From positions 124,001 to 188,000 of the forward strand of contig NZ_JBBYXL010000013.1 of the NCBI RefSeq assembly GCF_039655865.1: a stretch of DNA of 64,000 nt, read 5' to 3'. A program made the position numbers and the translations under genes. The stretch is from Prosthecobacter sp. SYSU 5D2 (GTDB lineage Bacteria > Verrucomicrobiota > Verrucomicrobiia > Verrucomicrobiales > Verrucomicrobiaceae). The notes below the pieces were generated by a model. It was not told the DNA's origin. It was given only the letters and a program-made list of their open reading frames with translations, and ran no database searches. Positions 9,352 through 19,851 of the stretch are shown piece by piece; within the stretch, counting starts at the first letter, position 1, and each line of letters begins with the position of its first letter.

Positions 9352-10734
9352 TTACGCAAAAATCCCAGTAACCACCTCGCCATAGACATCAGTGAGGCGG
9401 AAGTCTCTGCCGGCATAACGATAGGTCAGCTTCAGGTGATCAATGCCGAGGAGGTGCAGGATGGTCGCATGCAGATCGTGCATGTGGACTTTGTCTTTCA
9501 CGGCGTAGTAGCCGAAGTCGTCCGTCTCTCCATACGCGAAGCCGGCTTTCACGCCGCCACCGGCGAGCCACATGGTGAAGCCCTGCGGGTTATGATCGCG
9601 GCCGTTGGCACCCTGAACAATCGGGGTCCGGCCGAACTCGCCGCCCCAGACCACCAGGGTGTCTTCCAGCATGCCGCGTTGTTTCAAATCCGCCAGCAGA
9701 CCCGCGATGGGACGGTCCACTGCCGCCGCGTTCTTCGTGTGGCCTTTGACGAGTTCAGAGTGCTGGTCCCAAACGTTCGGCGTGCTGACCTGGATATAGC
9801 GCACCCCCGCTTCGGCAAAACGGCGCGCGAGCAGGCACTGGCGGCCGTAATTGTCCGTCACAGTGTCGCCGATGCCGTAAAGCGCCTTGATGTGGGCGGG
9901 CTCGTCCTCAATGTCCATGACGCGGGGAGCCTCCCGCTGCATGCGGAAGGCCAGCTCCATGCTCTGGATCATGCCCTCCACCGGGGCATGGCGCGTATGC
10001 TCGAAGTGTTCACGGTTCATCTCCTGCAGCAGATCCATTTTACGCATTTGCCCGGCGGCATCACCCCCGGCATCCAGGAAGCGGAAGGTGGCCTCTTTGC
10101 CGAGCTTTCCACTACGGCCCACAGTAGTACCTTGATGCGCAGCAGGCAGGAACGCGGAGCCGTAATTGCGCGGACCGCCATGAGTGGCCGGCGGGCTGAT
10201 GCTGACAAAGGCTGGCAGGTCGGCATTCTCCGTGCCGAGGCCGTAGCTGATCCAGGAGCCGATGGACGGACGCACAAAATTATCCGCGCCCGTGTGGATC
10301 ATGCACACCGCCTGGCCATGGGACTGGCCTTTGCTCTGCATGGATTTGATGACGCAGATGTCATCGAGCCGCTTCGATACTTCAGGAAACAGCTCACTGC
10401 CCCACAGGCCCGCTTCGCCATGCTGCTTGAACTTCCACGGCGATCCAAGCAGCTTCGCCTGGCTCGCCGAGGAGGGATCCAGGTTCTTCGCAGGGGCGAA
10501 GGGCAGTTTCTTGCCATCCAGCTCCTGGAGCTTCGGCTTGTAATCAAAGGTGTCCACCTGCGACGGCCCGCCCTGCATGAAGAGAAAGATCACCCGCTTG
10601 GCGCGGGGTGCGTGATGCAGCCCAAGCGGCAGATTTGCCGCCGTCGAGATGCCATTGAGCGCGAGCGCACCGAATCCGCAAGCAGCGGATTGCAAAACGT
10701 GACGGCGTGAGATGAGCGGCGAAGAAGGATTCAT
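9352..10734 (-). CDS. DUF1501 exported protein, 460 aa
   Basis: Begins [20 protein letters not shown], a twin-arginine-like leader, then [23 protein letters not shown], the hallmark of DUF1501 proteins, which belong to the alkaline-phosphatase/sulfatase superfamily. Further hallmarks are WGGEFGRTP and [10 protein letters not shown]. The gene starts 4 nt after the stop of the PSCyt1/DUF1553 gene; this adjacency is a stereotyped pairing in Planctomycetota and Verrucomicrobiota, where dozens of such pairs per genome are usual. The molecular role is unproven; a function in extracytoplasmic polymer breakdown is often guessed. Start at 10734 chosen over an upstream in-frame one because it gives the leader and a normal spacing. 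Confidence 0.92.
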   Translation of the reverse strand: MNPSSPLISRRHVLQSAACGFGALALNGISTAANLPLGLHHAPRAKRVIFLFMQGGPSQVDTFDYKPKLQELDGKKLPFAPAKNLDPSSASQAKLLGSPWKFKQHGEAGLWGSELFPEVSKRLDDICVIKSMQSKGQSHGQAVCMIHTGADNFVRPSIGSWISYGLGTENADLPAFVSISPPATHGGPRNYGSAFLPAAHQGTTVGRSGKLGKEATFRFLDAGGDAAGQMRKMDLLQEMNREHFEHTRHAPVEGMIQSMELAFRMQREAPRVMDIEDEPAHIKALYGIGDTVTDNYGRQCLLARRFAEAGVRYIQVSTPNVWDQHSELVKGHTKNAAAVDRPIAGLLADLKQRGMLEDTLVVWGGEFGRTPIVQGANGRDHNPQGFTMWLAGGGVKAGFAYGETDDFGYYAVKDKVHMHDLHATILHLLGIDHLKLTYRYAGRDFRLTDVYGEVVTGIFA

Positions 10735-10738
10735 GACA

Positions 10739-13540
10739 TCATTCAAGGAAAAGAAACTCTGTGGAGGCGAGCAGCACATGCGCGAGATCCGCGAGGGCCT
10801 GCTCACGGTCCGTGCCGCTCTGGTCAATGAAAGCCTGGGCACGTTTCGCGGCGGCGTCACTGGGCGCACGGCCAAGGATGGTCTGATGCAACCACATTAC
10901 GGCATCCGCCTGCGCATAGGCATGTTGCGCGAGAGTGGCGGCCTGTTTTTGGATGAACGAACTGTTTAGCAAATACAGCGCCTGCGTGGGCACGGTGGTC
11001 AAGGGACGATCACCGGAAGTCATCTCCGGATTCGCCGCATCGAAGATCTCCAGATCTGGTGCGAGATTGTTGCGGGCCACCGGCAGGTAAACGCTGCGGT
11101 CCGTGATCGTGTCCAGTTTCATCAGATCATCGAGATCCTCGCCATATGTCAGCGCCGTGGGACCGGCCTGCCCGGTTTTCAACTCGCCGGTGAGTTGCAG
11201 CAGGCTGTCGCGGATTTCTTCAGCCGTGAGGCGGCGGTAGGCATGCCGGGCAAAGAGTTTGTTTTCGGGATCCCGCTCCACCCGTTCTGATCTGCCCTCG
11301 GCGGCGAGCTGATAAGTGCGGCTCAGCACCATCTCCCGGATCAGCGTTTTGACGGACCCGCCGCTGGCCCTGAACTTCGCCGCCAGGTGATCCAGCAGCG
11401 CCGGGTGTGTGGGCTTCTCGCCTTGCACGCCAAAGTTATCCACCGTGCTGACGATTCCCTGCCCGAAAAGCTTGGCCCAGAGACGGTTCACGATCACGCG
11501 GTCCAGCAGGACGTTCTCTTCGCTCACCATCCATTCGGCAAGTTGCAGACGTCCGCTGGACCCCTCGGCGATCTGGGGCGCAGGTCCGCGATGCAGCACG
11601 CTGAGGAAATTGCGCGGCACTTTCGGCCCGAGCTGGTTCGCCTCCCCGCGCACACGCAGGTTCAGATCCCCCGCATCGGCGGAGTCACGCGGTGCCATGG
11701 CCAGATCGGCATCCTTGAGCTCGTCAATTTGCTTCTTCAGCTCCTTCGACAGGGAGGCGCTGCTCATGGTGAGCAGCGGATCGCCCGTGGCGCTGCCGTT
11801 GACCATCGCCAGGGCCATGGATTCACGCTCGATGTCCTTTTCCGAGATGAACTGCACCGCATCCACGATGACATAACCCTTCGTCCCTATCGTGCCGATG
11901 ATGACGTTCACGCGCCCGCCTTTCTCAAAATGAAAGCGGCCAATGGGCTCAAACAAACCGCCAATGCTCGGCTTCCTGGTCTGGTCTAAAACGACTTCGT
12001 GAACGCCGTCAAACGCCTCAACCGTGATCGGCACCTGCGTGTCACAGTTCTCCTTGGCCGGATGGGCGATGCGGACCTCGTAGATACCGGTCTCTGGCAA
12101 GGCGCCACGAAAGACCGCCTTCTTCACGCCTTTGTCCTTCCTGTCATCGTGAATATAGAAGTCTCCAAAGCGATACTTGGAGAGTTTGGATTCCTTCCAG
12201 TCTCCGACGAGTTCGGCGCTCGTCTCATCATAGAGGATGCCCGCGAGCGGAAGCTTTGTCAGCGACTTCTTACCCGCGACTGTTTCCATGAAATCACGCT
12301 CCACCTTGAGCCGCATCGCGAGTTCCAGCCGCTCCACCTTTTGCTTCAGCTCGGCAAACTCCGGTCCTGCCTTGGGCAATGGCTGCTCCACCCAGCTCGC
12401 CACATTTACACAGCCGTTGCGAGTGCCCATGACAATCTCCGTGCTGCGCAGAAAGCCGGCGAGAGCGTAATAGTCGTTCTGAGAGATGGGATCAAATTTG
12501 TGATCATGGCAGCGGGCACAGCCGATCGAAAGCCCGAGCATGGATTTGCCGATGGTATCAAGCTGCTCGTCCACGGTATCGAGATGCAGCTTCTCCTTGT
12601 CGCGTTCCGTCAGCATCTTCGGTCCCAAGGCGAGGAAGGTGGAAGCGATCATGCGCTCGCGGCGCTGCGCATCATTTTGTGATGGCATCAGATCACCCGC
12701 AATCTGCTCGCGGATGAAGTCATAGTAGGACCGGTCGCGATTGAAGCTGTCGATAACGTAGTTCCGGTAACGCCAGGCCTGATAAAAAGTGTAGTTCCGG
12801 TCCCCGCCGTTAGAATCTGCGTAGCGTGCCAGGTCCAGCCAATGCCGCCCCCATTTTTCACCAAAGGCGGGGCTTTGCAAAAGACGGTCCACATAGGCCT
12901 CATAGTCGCGCGGTTCCAGGTCCGCCTCCGCCGGTGGCAAGCCGGTGAGGTCGTAGCTTAACCGGCGCTTCAAACTGCGCATGTCTGCATCCGGCGCAGG
13001 TTTCAGCCCCTTCGTTTCCAGCTCTGCCAAAACAAACGTGTCGAGGTCATTGCGTGGCCACGCCTTGTCCTTCACTGCGGGCAAAGAACCTTTTTGCAAA
13101 GGGCGATAGGCCCAGGTCTGCCGCGCTGCCTCGAAATCAATGGTCTTCGTCGGCTGCGCCTCCGCGAGCGACTCCACCCGTGGGTCAGGCGCGCCCATCG
13201 AGATCCACTGCTCCAGCACGCGGATCTCTTCCGGCGACAGTTTCGACTTCGGCGGCATCTGCAGGTCCTCGTCCTCATAGCGCACGCTATGCATCAGCAG
13301 GCTCTTGGCCGGCTGCCCCACCACCAGGGCAGGGCCTGCATCGCCTCCTTTCTCCCAGCCCTCCTTGCGGTCCAGGAGCAGGCCGCCCTTTTGTTTTCCG
13401 GTTTCCTGCGAATGGCATTCGTAGCAGTGCTTCACCAGCAACGGCCTCACCTTCCCCTCAAAAAAAGCCACCCCGTCTGCGACCGCTGAATCAGCAGCCA
13501 CCAGGGCAAGGAGAAGCGAGATGGAGGAAAGGCAGCGCAC
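10739..13540 (-). CDS. PSCyt1-DUF1549-DUF1553 cytochrome-type protein, 933 aa
   Basis: Signal peptide (residues 1-21) then a PSCyt1 domain with a c-type haem motif CYECH (Cys39, Cys42, His43) and the [11 protein letters not shown] segment. DUF1549 follows ([12 protein letters not shown]...GLPP...[14 protein letters not shown]) with a second [11 protein letters not shown] motif. A middle insert of about 250 residues contains a carbohydrate-binding-like beta-rich stretch ([14 protein letters not shown] ... [24 protein letters not shown]). The C-terminus is DUF1553 ([19 protein letters not shown] ... RTYQ ... [13 protein letters not shown]). The family is characteristic of planctomycetes and verrucomicrobia, periplasmic, and of unproven function. 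Cotranscribed with DUF1501 immediately downstream. Confidence 0.94.
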   Translation of the reverse strand: MRCLSSISLLLALVAADSAVADGVAFFEGKVRPLLVKHCYECHSQETGKQKGGLLLDRKEGWEKGGDAGPALVVGQPAKSLLMHSVRYEDEDLQMPPKSKLSPEEIRVLEQWISMGAPDPRVESLAEAQPTKTIDFEAARQTWAYRPLQKGSLPAVKDKAWPRNDLDTFVLAELETKGLKPAPDADMRSLKRRLSYDLTGLPPAEADLEPRDYEAYVDRLLQSPAFGEKWGRHWLDLARYADSNGGDRNYTFYQAWRYRNYVIDSFNRDRSYYDFIREQIAGDLMPSQNDAQRRERMIASTFLALGPKMLTERDKEKLHLDTVDEQLDTIGKSMLGLSIGCARCHDHKFDPISQNDYYALAGFLRSTEIVMGTRNGCVNVASWVEQPLPKAGPEFAELKQKVERLELAMRLKVERDFMETVAGKKSLTKLPLAGILYDETSAELVGDWKESKLSKYRFGDFYIHDDRKDKGVKKAVFRGALPETGIYEVRIAHPAKENCDTQVPITVEAFDGVHEVVLDQTRKPSIGGLFEPIGRFHFEKGGRVNVIIGTIGTKGYVIVDAVQFISEKDIERESMALAMVNGSATGDPLLTMSSASLSKELKKQIDELKDADLAMAPRDSADAGDLNLRVRGEANQLGPKVPRNFLSVLHRGPAPQIAEGSSGRLQLAEWMVSEENVLLDRVIVNRLWAKLFGQGIVSTVDNFGVQGEKPTHPALLDHLAAKFRASGGSVKTLIREMVLSRTYQLAAEGRSERVERDPENKLFARHAYRRLTAEEIRDSLLQLTGELKTGQAGPTALTYGEDLDDLMKLDTITDRSVYLPVARNNLAPDLEIFDAANPEMTSGDRPLTTVPTQALYLLNSSFIQKQAATLAQHAYAQADAVMWLHQTILGRAPSDAAAKRAQAFIDQSGTDREQALADLAHVLLASTEFLFLE

Positions 13541-13637
13541 GGATATAGAATGCTGGAAACAGGCAATCTTTGACAGAAAAGATCGGGCTGCAGGCGCAGT
13601 TTCTTTCCGGAAGGGCCTGGAAACCTAACGTTTTCTA

Positions 13638-15281
13638 CTACCGTCGGCCATGATTAAAATGCACGGGCGCAGTCTTCACCTCGGCTCCCTGGTTGTCACC
13701 GATCTTCAGATTCTGACAGGAGGGGTCCACCACGATGGTGGCGAGACGGTTTTGGAAGACATTGCCGGTCATCTGGAGGTCACGGCCATTGGGGGCAAAA
13801 GTAACCGCATTTTCCGGTGCAGATTCGCCGAGAGAGAAGACATTATCCCGGACAATCACAGGTCCGTAGCCGGCCCCTTCTTCATAGATGGTGAAGTAGA
13901 GTTCAGGAAAGGCCACGGGCTTTCCGGTCTGATAAGCGATGCGGCCCCGACGCTTGTTGTCCTCGTTTTTCGTGGTGTTGTTCACGAAGACATTGCCCTG
14001 AAGAATGAAGTTTTTCGGCTGGTTGATCCAGCTTCCGCGCCCGCCATTGCGGAAGGTATTGCCGGTGATGGTGACATCCGTGCAAGACTTCTCCACGCTC
14101 ATCACTCGCGAGCCATTGGTGCCGTCAATGAGGTTGCCCGTGATGGTGGCGTTCTGGCAAAACTCCGCCAGAAAGAACGCCCCCATGCGCGAGCCGAGGA
14201 TCTGGTTGCTGGCAAAGACGATGTTCGTACAGCCCTGGATGTGCATGGTATCGCCCAGTGCACTGACCTGGCAGCCAATCACCCGCACATCCTTGCTGCC
14301 CGTGATGTCAAAGGCGCCCTTGCCCGGCCCTGCGCCGATGGGTGCCCAGTTCAGATAACAGGCGGAGAGGTTGTACGCGAAGCTGGTTCCTTCACCTGAG
14401 CCCTGGAATTTCAAAGGTGGCCCGCCGGGCGTTTCAGAAATTTTGATGTACTCTTCGTTAGACTCCACCACAAAGTATTGCCGTCCCTGCGTGATGTTTT
14501 GGGGCAGTTCCGGCGTGAGAAAACTGAGAGCCTCTTTTGGCTCGTCCGTCTGGCTCACGGGGATGGGTTTGGTCCGGTTGTCGAAGCGCACCTTGTCATC
14601 GCCATCTTGCATAACCGCCTTTTCATAGGTCAGATCCATGCGGAAGTAAGTCTTCGCGCGCTCCACCTCCCAGGGTTCATAGGCATCCGGCCAGGTGACG
14701 ATCTGCCACAGGTAGCCGTAGTCCCACATGAACTTGCCGCTGCGCAGGAGCGTGCAGCTTTCCAGCACCACCCGCTCGGCCTGGGTGATGACCTTGCCGT
14801 CACGGCCTTTTTCGGTGAAGCCATGCACGCCGATGACCGCCCCGGCGACGCCGCTGGATCTCACATCGCGGAAAAGAATGTCATGCGTGCGGCCACCCTC
14901 CGTGGTGGTGATCTCGATGGCCTTGGTGTTGACGCTCGGCTCCCAAGTATTTTCCTTTCGGGCAGGATCAAAAACATGGCCGATGAACTCTCCCCCCATC
15001 CAGGTGAAATGCGCCAGGTCCTGACCGGCAAAGAGAACGAGGCGGACTTTGTCCTCCAGCTTTTCCGGCAGGTGAAACCGCGCACCATAGGCCGAGACGA
15101 TGGTGTTTGAGGACAGGGGAAGCGGAGTCGCTCCATCCAGGTGGTAATCTCCCGGTGGGATGGTCACGACGCCGCCCTCCTTGGCCGCAGCCTCCAGCAG
15201 GGCGGCGATCCTGGCGGCATCATCAGCCGAGGCCATGGCAGTAAGACCGAGACAAAAGAGGAGGGCATAGAATGACTTCAT
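13638..15281 (-). CDS. Exported right-handed beta-helix protein, 547 aa
   Basis: Signal peptide MKSFYALLFCLGLTAMASA, then a pectate-lyase-like fold: an N-terminal cap (AARIAALLEAAAKEGGVVTIPPGDYHL) leading into repeated short coils rich in N, G, V and T, for example NATITGNLID, DVTITGNTFRNG, NFILQGNVFVNN and DLQMTGNVFQN. Such proteins include polysaccharide lyases, glycosidases of GH28/GH110 type and non-enzymatic spikes; no catalytic residue set could be assigned with confidence. It is divergent from the sugar-acid operon. The 28-bp element at 15316-15343 lies 35 nt upstream of its ATG, the same element that lies upstream of the decarboxylase gene at 29657, so it is probably induced together with that pathway. 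Confidence 0.88.
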   Translation of the reverse strand: MKSFYALLFCLGLTAMASADDAARIAALLEAAAKEGGVVTIPPGDYHLDGATPLPLSSNTIVSAYGARFHLPEKLEDKVRLVLFAGQDLAHFTWMGGEFIGHVFDPARKENTWEPSVNTKAIEITTTEGGRTHDILFRDVRSSGVAGAVIGVHGFTEKGRDGKVITQAERVVLESCTLLRSGKFMWDYGYLWQIVTWPDAYEPWEVERAKTYFRMDLTYEKAVMQDGDDKVRFDNRTKPIPVSQTDEPKEALSFLTPELPQNITQGRQYFVVESNEEYIKISETPGGPPLKFQGSGEGTSFAYNLSACYLNWAPIGAGPGKGAFDITGSKDVRVIGCQVSALGDTMHIQGCTNIVFASNQILGSRMGAFFLAEFCQNATITGNLIDGTNGSRVMSVEKSCTDVTITGNTFRNGGRGSWINQPKNFILQGNVFVNNTTKNEDNKRRGRIAYQTGKPVAFPELYFTIYEEGAGYGPVIVRDNVFSLGESAPENAVTFAPNGRDLQMTGNVFQNRLATIVVDPSCQNLKIGDNQGAEVKTAPVHFNHGRR

Positions 15282-15315
15282 GGTGAGAGTCTAACGGAAA
15301 CCGCAGACCGAACAC

Positions 15316-15343
15316 CACGACAAAGAATAAGCGAAATGCGACA
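15316..15343. promoter_or_regulatory. 28-bp putative operator shared with 29704-29731
   Basis: Two blocks, CACGACAAAGA and GCGAAATGCGACA, separated by four bases, occur here and at 29704-29731 with 25 of 28 positions identical. CGACA appears twice as a direct repeat exactly 21 bp apart (15318 and 15339), the spacing of two helical turns used by many AraC-family activators. It lies between the divergent beta-helix gene (35 nt from its ATG) and the sugar-acid operon. The PAS-AraC regulator beside the second copy is the obvious candidate binder (inference). Confidence 0.7.
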
Positions 15344-15478
15344 ATGCATAATAAATGCCGGGCACCACCTTTCAGCCAAGAGCGGGCATACCTGGTCCCA
15401 TAATGAAACCATTGCTAGGCAGGAATGACAGTGCTCTCGTTCCGTTATACCACCTGCTTCTTATTCTCCTCCAGCCCT

Positions 15479-16816
15479 ATGCCTCCCCACAATCCAGACG
15501 TCGGTGTCCGGGCTCAGCGGCGGGTCATGTGGAGACTGATGCCCTACCTCATTCTGCTCTACATTGTCGCCTATCTGGACCGGGTGAACGTCAGTTACGC
15601 GGCGCTGGAAATGACGGTCGACCTGGGTTTCACCGCAGCCACCTATGGCTTTGGCGCGGGCATTTTTTTCGTCGGCTACTTTCTCCTGGAAGTGCCAGGT
15701 GCGGTCATCGCCTCCCGCTGGGGCGTGCGCAAGCTGGTCTGCCGCATCATGCTCAGTTGGGGCGCACTGGCCATGGCCATGGGCTTCATCAATACCGAGC
15801 AGGAGTTTTACTGGCTGCGCTTCCTGATTGGAGCAGCGGAGGCAGGTTTCTTTCCCGCAATGATTGTCTATCTGGGCCACTGGTTCCGGATGAAGGACCG
15901 TGCCAAAGCCGTGGCGCTTTTCATGTCGGCCATCTCCCTGGCCATGGTCATCGGCGGCCCGGTCTCCGGCGCTCTGCTGGAGATCCGCTGGTTCGGCCTG
16001 GAGGGCTGGCGCTGGCTGTTTATTCTGGAGGGCATGCCCGCGATAGTCCTGGGCATCACGTCCTGGTTTTTTCTCACCGAAAAACCGGAGCATGCCAAAT
16101 GGCTGCCGGAGGATGAAAAAGCCTGGCTGGTGGCGGAACTGGAAAAAGAGCGCCTTATCAAAGTGCAGGCAGGCGCGCACCGCGCCCAGTCCATCATCCA
16201 GGCTCTGCGAGATCCGCAGGTACTGCTGTTTTCCACCGCGTATTTTTTTGGCCTGATGGCCTCCAACGGGCTGGGCTACTGGCTGCCCACCATGATGAAA
16301 GCCGTGTCCGGATATTCCAACTGGACGGTTTCCCTTTTAGTCTCCCTCCCCTACTCCTTGGGAGTGGTGGCCAAGCTGATGGCAGGCTGGTCCTCCGACC
16401 GGATGAACGAGCGACGCTGGCACACAGTGGCGCTGTTGATGATGGGCAGCGTGGGACTGGCAGGGGCTGCGCTTTTGCAGCATCATCTGCCGCTGGCTCT
16501 GGTGTGCCTTTGCCTGGGCGTCATCGGGCTGACCGGTTATACCCCCAGCTTCTGGGCGTATGCCACGAGCTTCCTGGCCGGCACGGCTAATGCGGCCGCC
16601 ATCGGCCTGATCAATTCCATTGGCAACCTGGGCAGCTTTGCCGGCCCCTATGCCATGGGCTGGCTGAAGGAAAATACGACTGGCTACGCAGCGGGCATGT
16701 TTATGCTCGCCGCATCCTCCGCCGTCACCTCCGCCCTGGTGCTCGCCGCCAGGCAATCTGGTCACGTATTGAAACCAGGAGAAAAGAACAGAATCACACC
16801 GGGATCAGACCGTTAA
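15479..16816 (+). CDS. MFS transporter, anion:cation symporter type, 445 aa
   Basis: Twelve predicted membrane segments in two halves. The N-terminus VMWRLMPYLILLYIVAYLDRVNVSYAAL is typical of the ACS family of major facilitator carriers (tartrate, glucarate, galactonate and similar organic acids), and ASRWGVRKLVCR fills the loop 2-3 position. First gene of a five-gene run on the + strand (15479-20859) encoding sugar-acid catabolic enzymes, so its likely cargo is the acid sugar that the operon degrades. The ATG at 15479 is chosen because the extra 18 residues of the longer frame (from 15425) are not transporter-like. Substrate is inferred from context only. Confidence 0.9.
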   Translation: MPPHNPDVGVRAQRRVMWRLMPYLILLYIVAYLDRVNVSYAALEMTVDLGFTAATYGFGAGIFFVGYFLLEVPGAVIASRWGVRKLVCRIMLSWGALAMAMGFINTEQEFYWLRFLIGAAEAGFFPAMIVYLGHWFRMKDRAKAVALFMSAISLAMVIGGPVSGALLEIRWFGLEGWRWLFILEGMPAIVLGITSWFFLTEKPEHAKWLPEDEKAWLVAELEKERLIKVQAGAHRAQSIIQALRDPQVLLFSTAYFFGLMASNGLGYWLPTMMKAVSGYSNWTVSLLVSLPYSLGVVAKLMAGWSSDRMNERRWHTVALLMMGSVGLAGAALLQHHLPLALVCLCLGVIGLTGYTPSFWAYATSFLAGTANAAAIGLINSIGNLGSFAGPYAMGWLKENTTGYAAGMFMLAASSAVTSALVLAARQSGHVLKPGEKNRITPGSDR

Positions 16817-16843
16817 TTCCACCAGCAATCCTGCCCTCCCGGA

Positions 16844-17782
16844 ATGAGCACCTCCAAACGTTACCGTCCCTGCGTTCTTGCCACTTGCTGCCTGCCCTGG
16901 CGTGAGGATGACAGCTTCGCCGAGGACATCTTCCGCCGCTCCGTCAGGCACCTCATCGCCCAGGGCATCCGGGATGTTTACATCTTTGGCACGGCCGGTG
17001 AAGGGTATGCCATCACCGATGCCCAGTTTGATGAAATCACTCCCATTTTCCTCGAAGAGACCGCCGCTGACGATGTGCAGGGCATGGTCGGCCTGATCAG
17101 CCTTTCACTGCCCACGGTCATCGGCCGCATCGAACGTGCACGCGACATGGGTGCCCGCCGGTTTCAGCTAAGCCTGCCAAGCTGGGGCACACTTCGGGAT
17201 TCCGAAATGGCCACCTTCTTTCGCGAAACCTGCGGGCGTTTTCCCGACTGCGAGTTTCTGCACTACAACCTCATGCGCACGGGCCGTATCGTCACCGGCA
17301 AGGAATACGGCGCTCTCTCGGAGCAATACCCGAATCTGGTCGCCACGAAAAACAGCACCGCCGATGAAGCCCGCCTCAGCAGCCTGATGCAGGACGCGCC
17401 TCAGCTTCAGCATTTCATCACCGAGGGCGGTTTTGCCAAAGCCAGCACGATGGGCGAATGCGGATTTTTGATCTCCTTTGCCTCCACGAATCTGGAGTTA
17501 GGCCAGGCCTACTACCAGGCGGGCCATCAGGGAAATTTTGAATTGCTGAATGCCATGCACGATGAACTCGACATCATCGCTGCAGACCTGCGCAGCTCCG
17601 TGGCGGACAGCGCCCACATGGACGGAGCCTTCGACAAGATGTTCTGCCGCCTTCACGACGATGCCTTTCCCCTGCGTCTGCTTCCCCCTTACGCGGGCAT
17701 CACTGAAGAGGTGTATCAGCGCTATGTGAACGACCTGCAAACCAAGCATCCCCGCTGGATGCCCCGGCCTGCTTTATCATGA
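16844..17782 (+). CDS. DHDPS/NAL-family lyase (probable keto-acid aldolase or dehydratase), 312 aa
   Basis: Dihydrodipicolinate synthase superfamily, class I aldolase TIM barrel. Visible are the substrate-carboxylate loop GTAGEG (residues 49-54), the catalytic Tyr in LHYNLMRTG (Tyr141) and the Schiff-base Lys in LVATKNST (Lys169). In a sugar-acid operon, the expected reaction is aldol cleavage of a 2-keto-3-deoxy acid or dehydration to a ketoglutarate semialdehyde. True lysine-pathway DapA is less likely given the neighbours. It overlaps the next gene by 4 nt (ATGA), indicating translational coupling. Exact substrate unknown. Confidence 0.88.
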   Translation: MSTSKRYRPCVLATCCLPWREDDSFAEDIFRRSVRHLIAQGIRDVYIFGTAGEGYAITDAQFDEITPIFLEETAADDVQGMVGLISLSLPTVIGRIERARDMGARRFQLSLPSWGTLRDSEMATFFRETCGRFPDCEFLHYNLMRTGRIVTGKEYGALSEQYPNLVATKNSTADEARLSSLMQDAPQLQHFITEGGFAKASTMGECGFLISFASTNLELGQAYYQAGHQGNFELLNAMHDELDIIAADLRSSVADSAHMDGAFDKMFCRLHDDAFPLRLLPPYAGITEEVYQRYVNDLQTKHPRWMPRPALS

Positions 17783-18615
17783 AATACATTTTGTTAGCCC
17801 TTGGGATGACGTTTTTCACCTCGGCGCAGGCTGCGGACACTCCGCCCCTGCCTGCCTCCGGTGAATCCCTCACAACGGCAGATGGCGTGAGGTTCGCCCT
17901 GTGGCCGAAACGTCTGGCCGAACCTGCACCGCTCCTCTTCATCCTGTCTGGCGACCAGGATGAAACCCTGTCCTCCAAGTACTTCCGCCAGGCAGGCCAG
18001 TTTCTCGCCAATGAGGGTGTGGTGTGCGTTTCCGTGGACCTGCCCTGTCATGGACAGGATGCCCGGCCCGATGAAAAAGGCCTCACTGGCTGGCGCAGGC
18101 GCTGCGACAAAGGCGAGGACTTCGTTGCGGAAGTCACCGGCAGGCTCAGCGCCGTACTGGACCACCTTATTAAAGAAGACATCGCCGATCCGGAACGAAT
18201 CGCCGCCTCTGGCACCTCACGGGGCGGATTCATCGCCACCCACTTTGCCATCGCAGATGCCCGGGTAAAACATGTGCTGGCCTTTGCGCCTCTCGCAGAC
18301 CTGGCCAGGATCACCGAGTTCAAAGGGGCTGAAGACCTGCCGCTGGTGCAAAAGCTTTCCCTCGAAAAAAATGCTTCCATCCTGGCCGGCAGATCCCTGT
18401 GGCTGGTGATCGGAGACCGTGATGACCGGGTGAGTACCGAGTCCGTCGTCCGTTTTGCCCGCGCGGTTACCCAAACCACATTGGAGACAAAAAGCCCCGC
18501 AGCCGTGGATCTGCATGTCATTGCCGAACCTCGCGGCCACACCGTCCCTGCCGGTTATGCAGAGTTGGGCGCTGCCTGGCTGCGCAAGAAATTCGACCTG
18601 CCTGCTTCCAAATAA
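17779..18615 (+). CDS. Exported alpha/beta hydrolase, 278 aa
   Basis: Signal peptide MKYILLALGMTFFTSAQA, then an alpha/beta-hydrolase fold. Nucleophile elbow GTSRGG (Ser147), acid in IGDRDDRVS and the His in RGHTVPAG give a complete triad. Looks like the dienelactone hydrolase/prolyl oligopeptidase branch (VVCVSVDLPCHGQD). Being exported while the rest of the operon is cytoplasmic, it may remove ester groups from, or open lactones of, the incoming sugar acid (inference). Translationally coupled to the aldolase gene upstream (4-nt overlap) and 12 nt before the dehydratase gene. Confidence 0.85.
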   Translation: MKYILLALGMTFFTSAQAADTPPLPASGESLTTADGVRFALWPKRLAEPAPLLFILSGDQDETLSSKYFRQAGQFLANEGVVCVSVDLPCHGQDARPDEKGLTGWRRRCDKGEDFVAEVTGRLSAVLDHLIKEDIADPERIAASGTSRGGFIATHFAIADARVKHVLAFAPLADLARITEFKGAEDLPLVQKLSLEKNASILAGRSLWLVIGDRDDRVSTESVVRFARAVTQTTLETKSPAAVDLHVIAEPRGHTVPAGYAELGAAWLRKKFDLPASK

Positions 18616-18627
18616 CCCCGCCCTCCC

Positions 18628-19848
18628 ATGCGCATCACCGAAGTCAAAACCGTTCTTCTCACCGGTCCCTACAGCAAGGATCCCTACATCCTCGCCTGCC
18701 GCCCCCGGCGCAGCGCGGCCTTTGTAGAGATCCACACCGATGCGGGTGTCACGGGTGTGGGTGAAACCTACGCAGGTTATTTCTTCCCGGAATCCGTCCC
18801 GGTCATCGTGGACTTCTTTGCCCCCATCCTCATCGGCCAGTCACCGGAGGATGTGGAGGAGCTATGGCAGCGCATGTACCGCAGCGGCAACTACTGGTGC
18901 CGCGTGGGCCTGGGCGTGGCGGTGATCAATGCCATCGAAGCCGCCCTATGGGACCTGCGCGGCAAGATGCATGGCGTTCCTGTGTATCAATTGTTAGGCG
19001 GCAAAGGCCACCATGAACGGCTTCCCTGCTACGCTTCCGGCGGCCCTAGCAATTACCCGTTCGATGAACTGGCCGGCAAGCTGGACTTCTATCAAAGCCT
19101 CGGTTTCCACGGCATCAAGCTGGGCACCGGATCCTTCTCCGCCGAGAAGGGCTGGTTTGCCACCACGACGGCCGAAGAAGCGGCGGAGTTTGAAAGCACC
19201 AAGCTGGCCTTTGCCCGCATGCACGTGGGCAAGGATGTGCGCCTGATGCTGGACGGCCACATGGGCAACAATCCCGCGCCCACCAAGTGGAACCTGGAAA
19301 CAGCCGCTGCCGTGATGAAGGCCGTGGAGCCCTATAATCTGTTCTTCTTTGAGGAGCCCCTGCACTACACGGACCCCTGGGGTTATGCCGAGCTCTGCAA
19401 AGGTACCACCGTCCCCATTGCCGGGGGTGAGTGCCTGACGGCCATGTATGAATGGCAGGTCTTCGCCGAGCGGGATGCCTTTGACATCGGCCAGCCAGAT
19501 GCCGCCTGGACGGGCGGGCTCAGCGAATTCATGCGTGTCGCCGCCATGATGGACAGCCGGGGCCGCAAGATCGCCACCCACGCCGCTGGGGCCGGAGGAG
19601 CGCTAATGCAAAACATCCACTGCGCCTTTGCCTGCGCCAATACGGTCATTTGCGAAGTGCTGCCCGCCCTCGGCGGCATGCACCTGGACATCGCCGGTGA
19701 AGACTTCCGTTTTGACAACGGCGACGTGCTGCCGCCTGAGAAGCCAGGCCTTGGCCTCGTGCTGACAGATGAGATCAAGAACCGTTACCCCTTTGTGCCC
19801 GGCAGCGGCGAGTTCAACAGCGTGCCCGGTAAAATCCTTGTGGACTGA
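18628..19848 (+). CDS. Enolase-superfamily (mandelate racemase/muconate lactonizing type) sugar-acid dehydratase, 406 aa
   Basis: N-terminal capping domain (MRITEVKTVLL ... VGETYAGYF) and C-terminal modified TIM barrel. The three metal ligands are visible as LDGH (Asp), FFEEP (Glu) and GGE (Glu). A barrel-strand-2 Lys sits in GIKLG and a candidate general base His in ATHAAG, with Asp in GQPDAAW; this arrangement fits the acid-sugar dehydratases. Expected to convert an aldonate or uronate-derived acid to a 2-keto-3-deoxy acid, the substrate for the aldolase encoded two genes upstream. The specific sugar cannot be deduced. Confidence 0.9.
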   Translation: MRITEVKTVLLTGPYSKDPYILACRPRRSAAFVEIHTDAGVTGVGETYAGYFFPESVPVIVDFFAPILIGQSPEDVEELWQRMYRSGNYWCRVGLGVAVINAIEAALWDLRGKMHGVPVYQLLGGKGHHERLPCYASGGPSNYPFDELAGKLDFYQSLGFHGIKLGTGSFSAEKGWFATTTAEEAAEFESTKLAFARMHVGKDVRLMLDGHMGNNPAPTKWNLETAAAVMKAVEPYNLFFFEEPLHYTDPWGYAELCKGTTVPIAGGECLTAMYEWQVFAERDAFDIGQPDAAWTGGLSEFMRVAAMMDSRGRKIATHAAGAGGALMQNIHCAFACANTVICEVLPALGGMHLDIAGEDFRFDNGDVLPPEKPGLGLVLTDEIKNRYPFVPGSGEFNSVPGKILVD

Positions 19849-19851
19849 GCC

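Noticed and set aside
9046-10710. 554-codon + frame antisense to DUF1501
   Set aside because: Long open frame opposite a high-GC gene; DUF1501 motifs lie on the minus strand.
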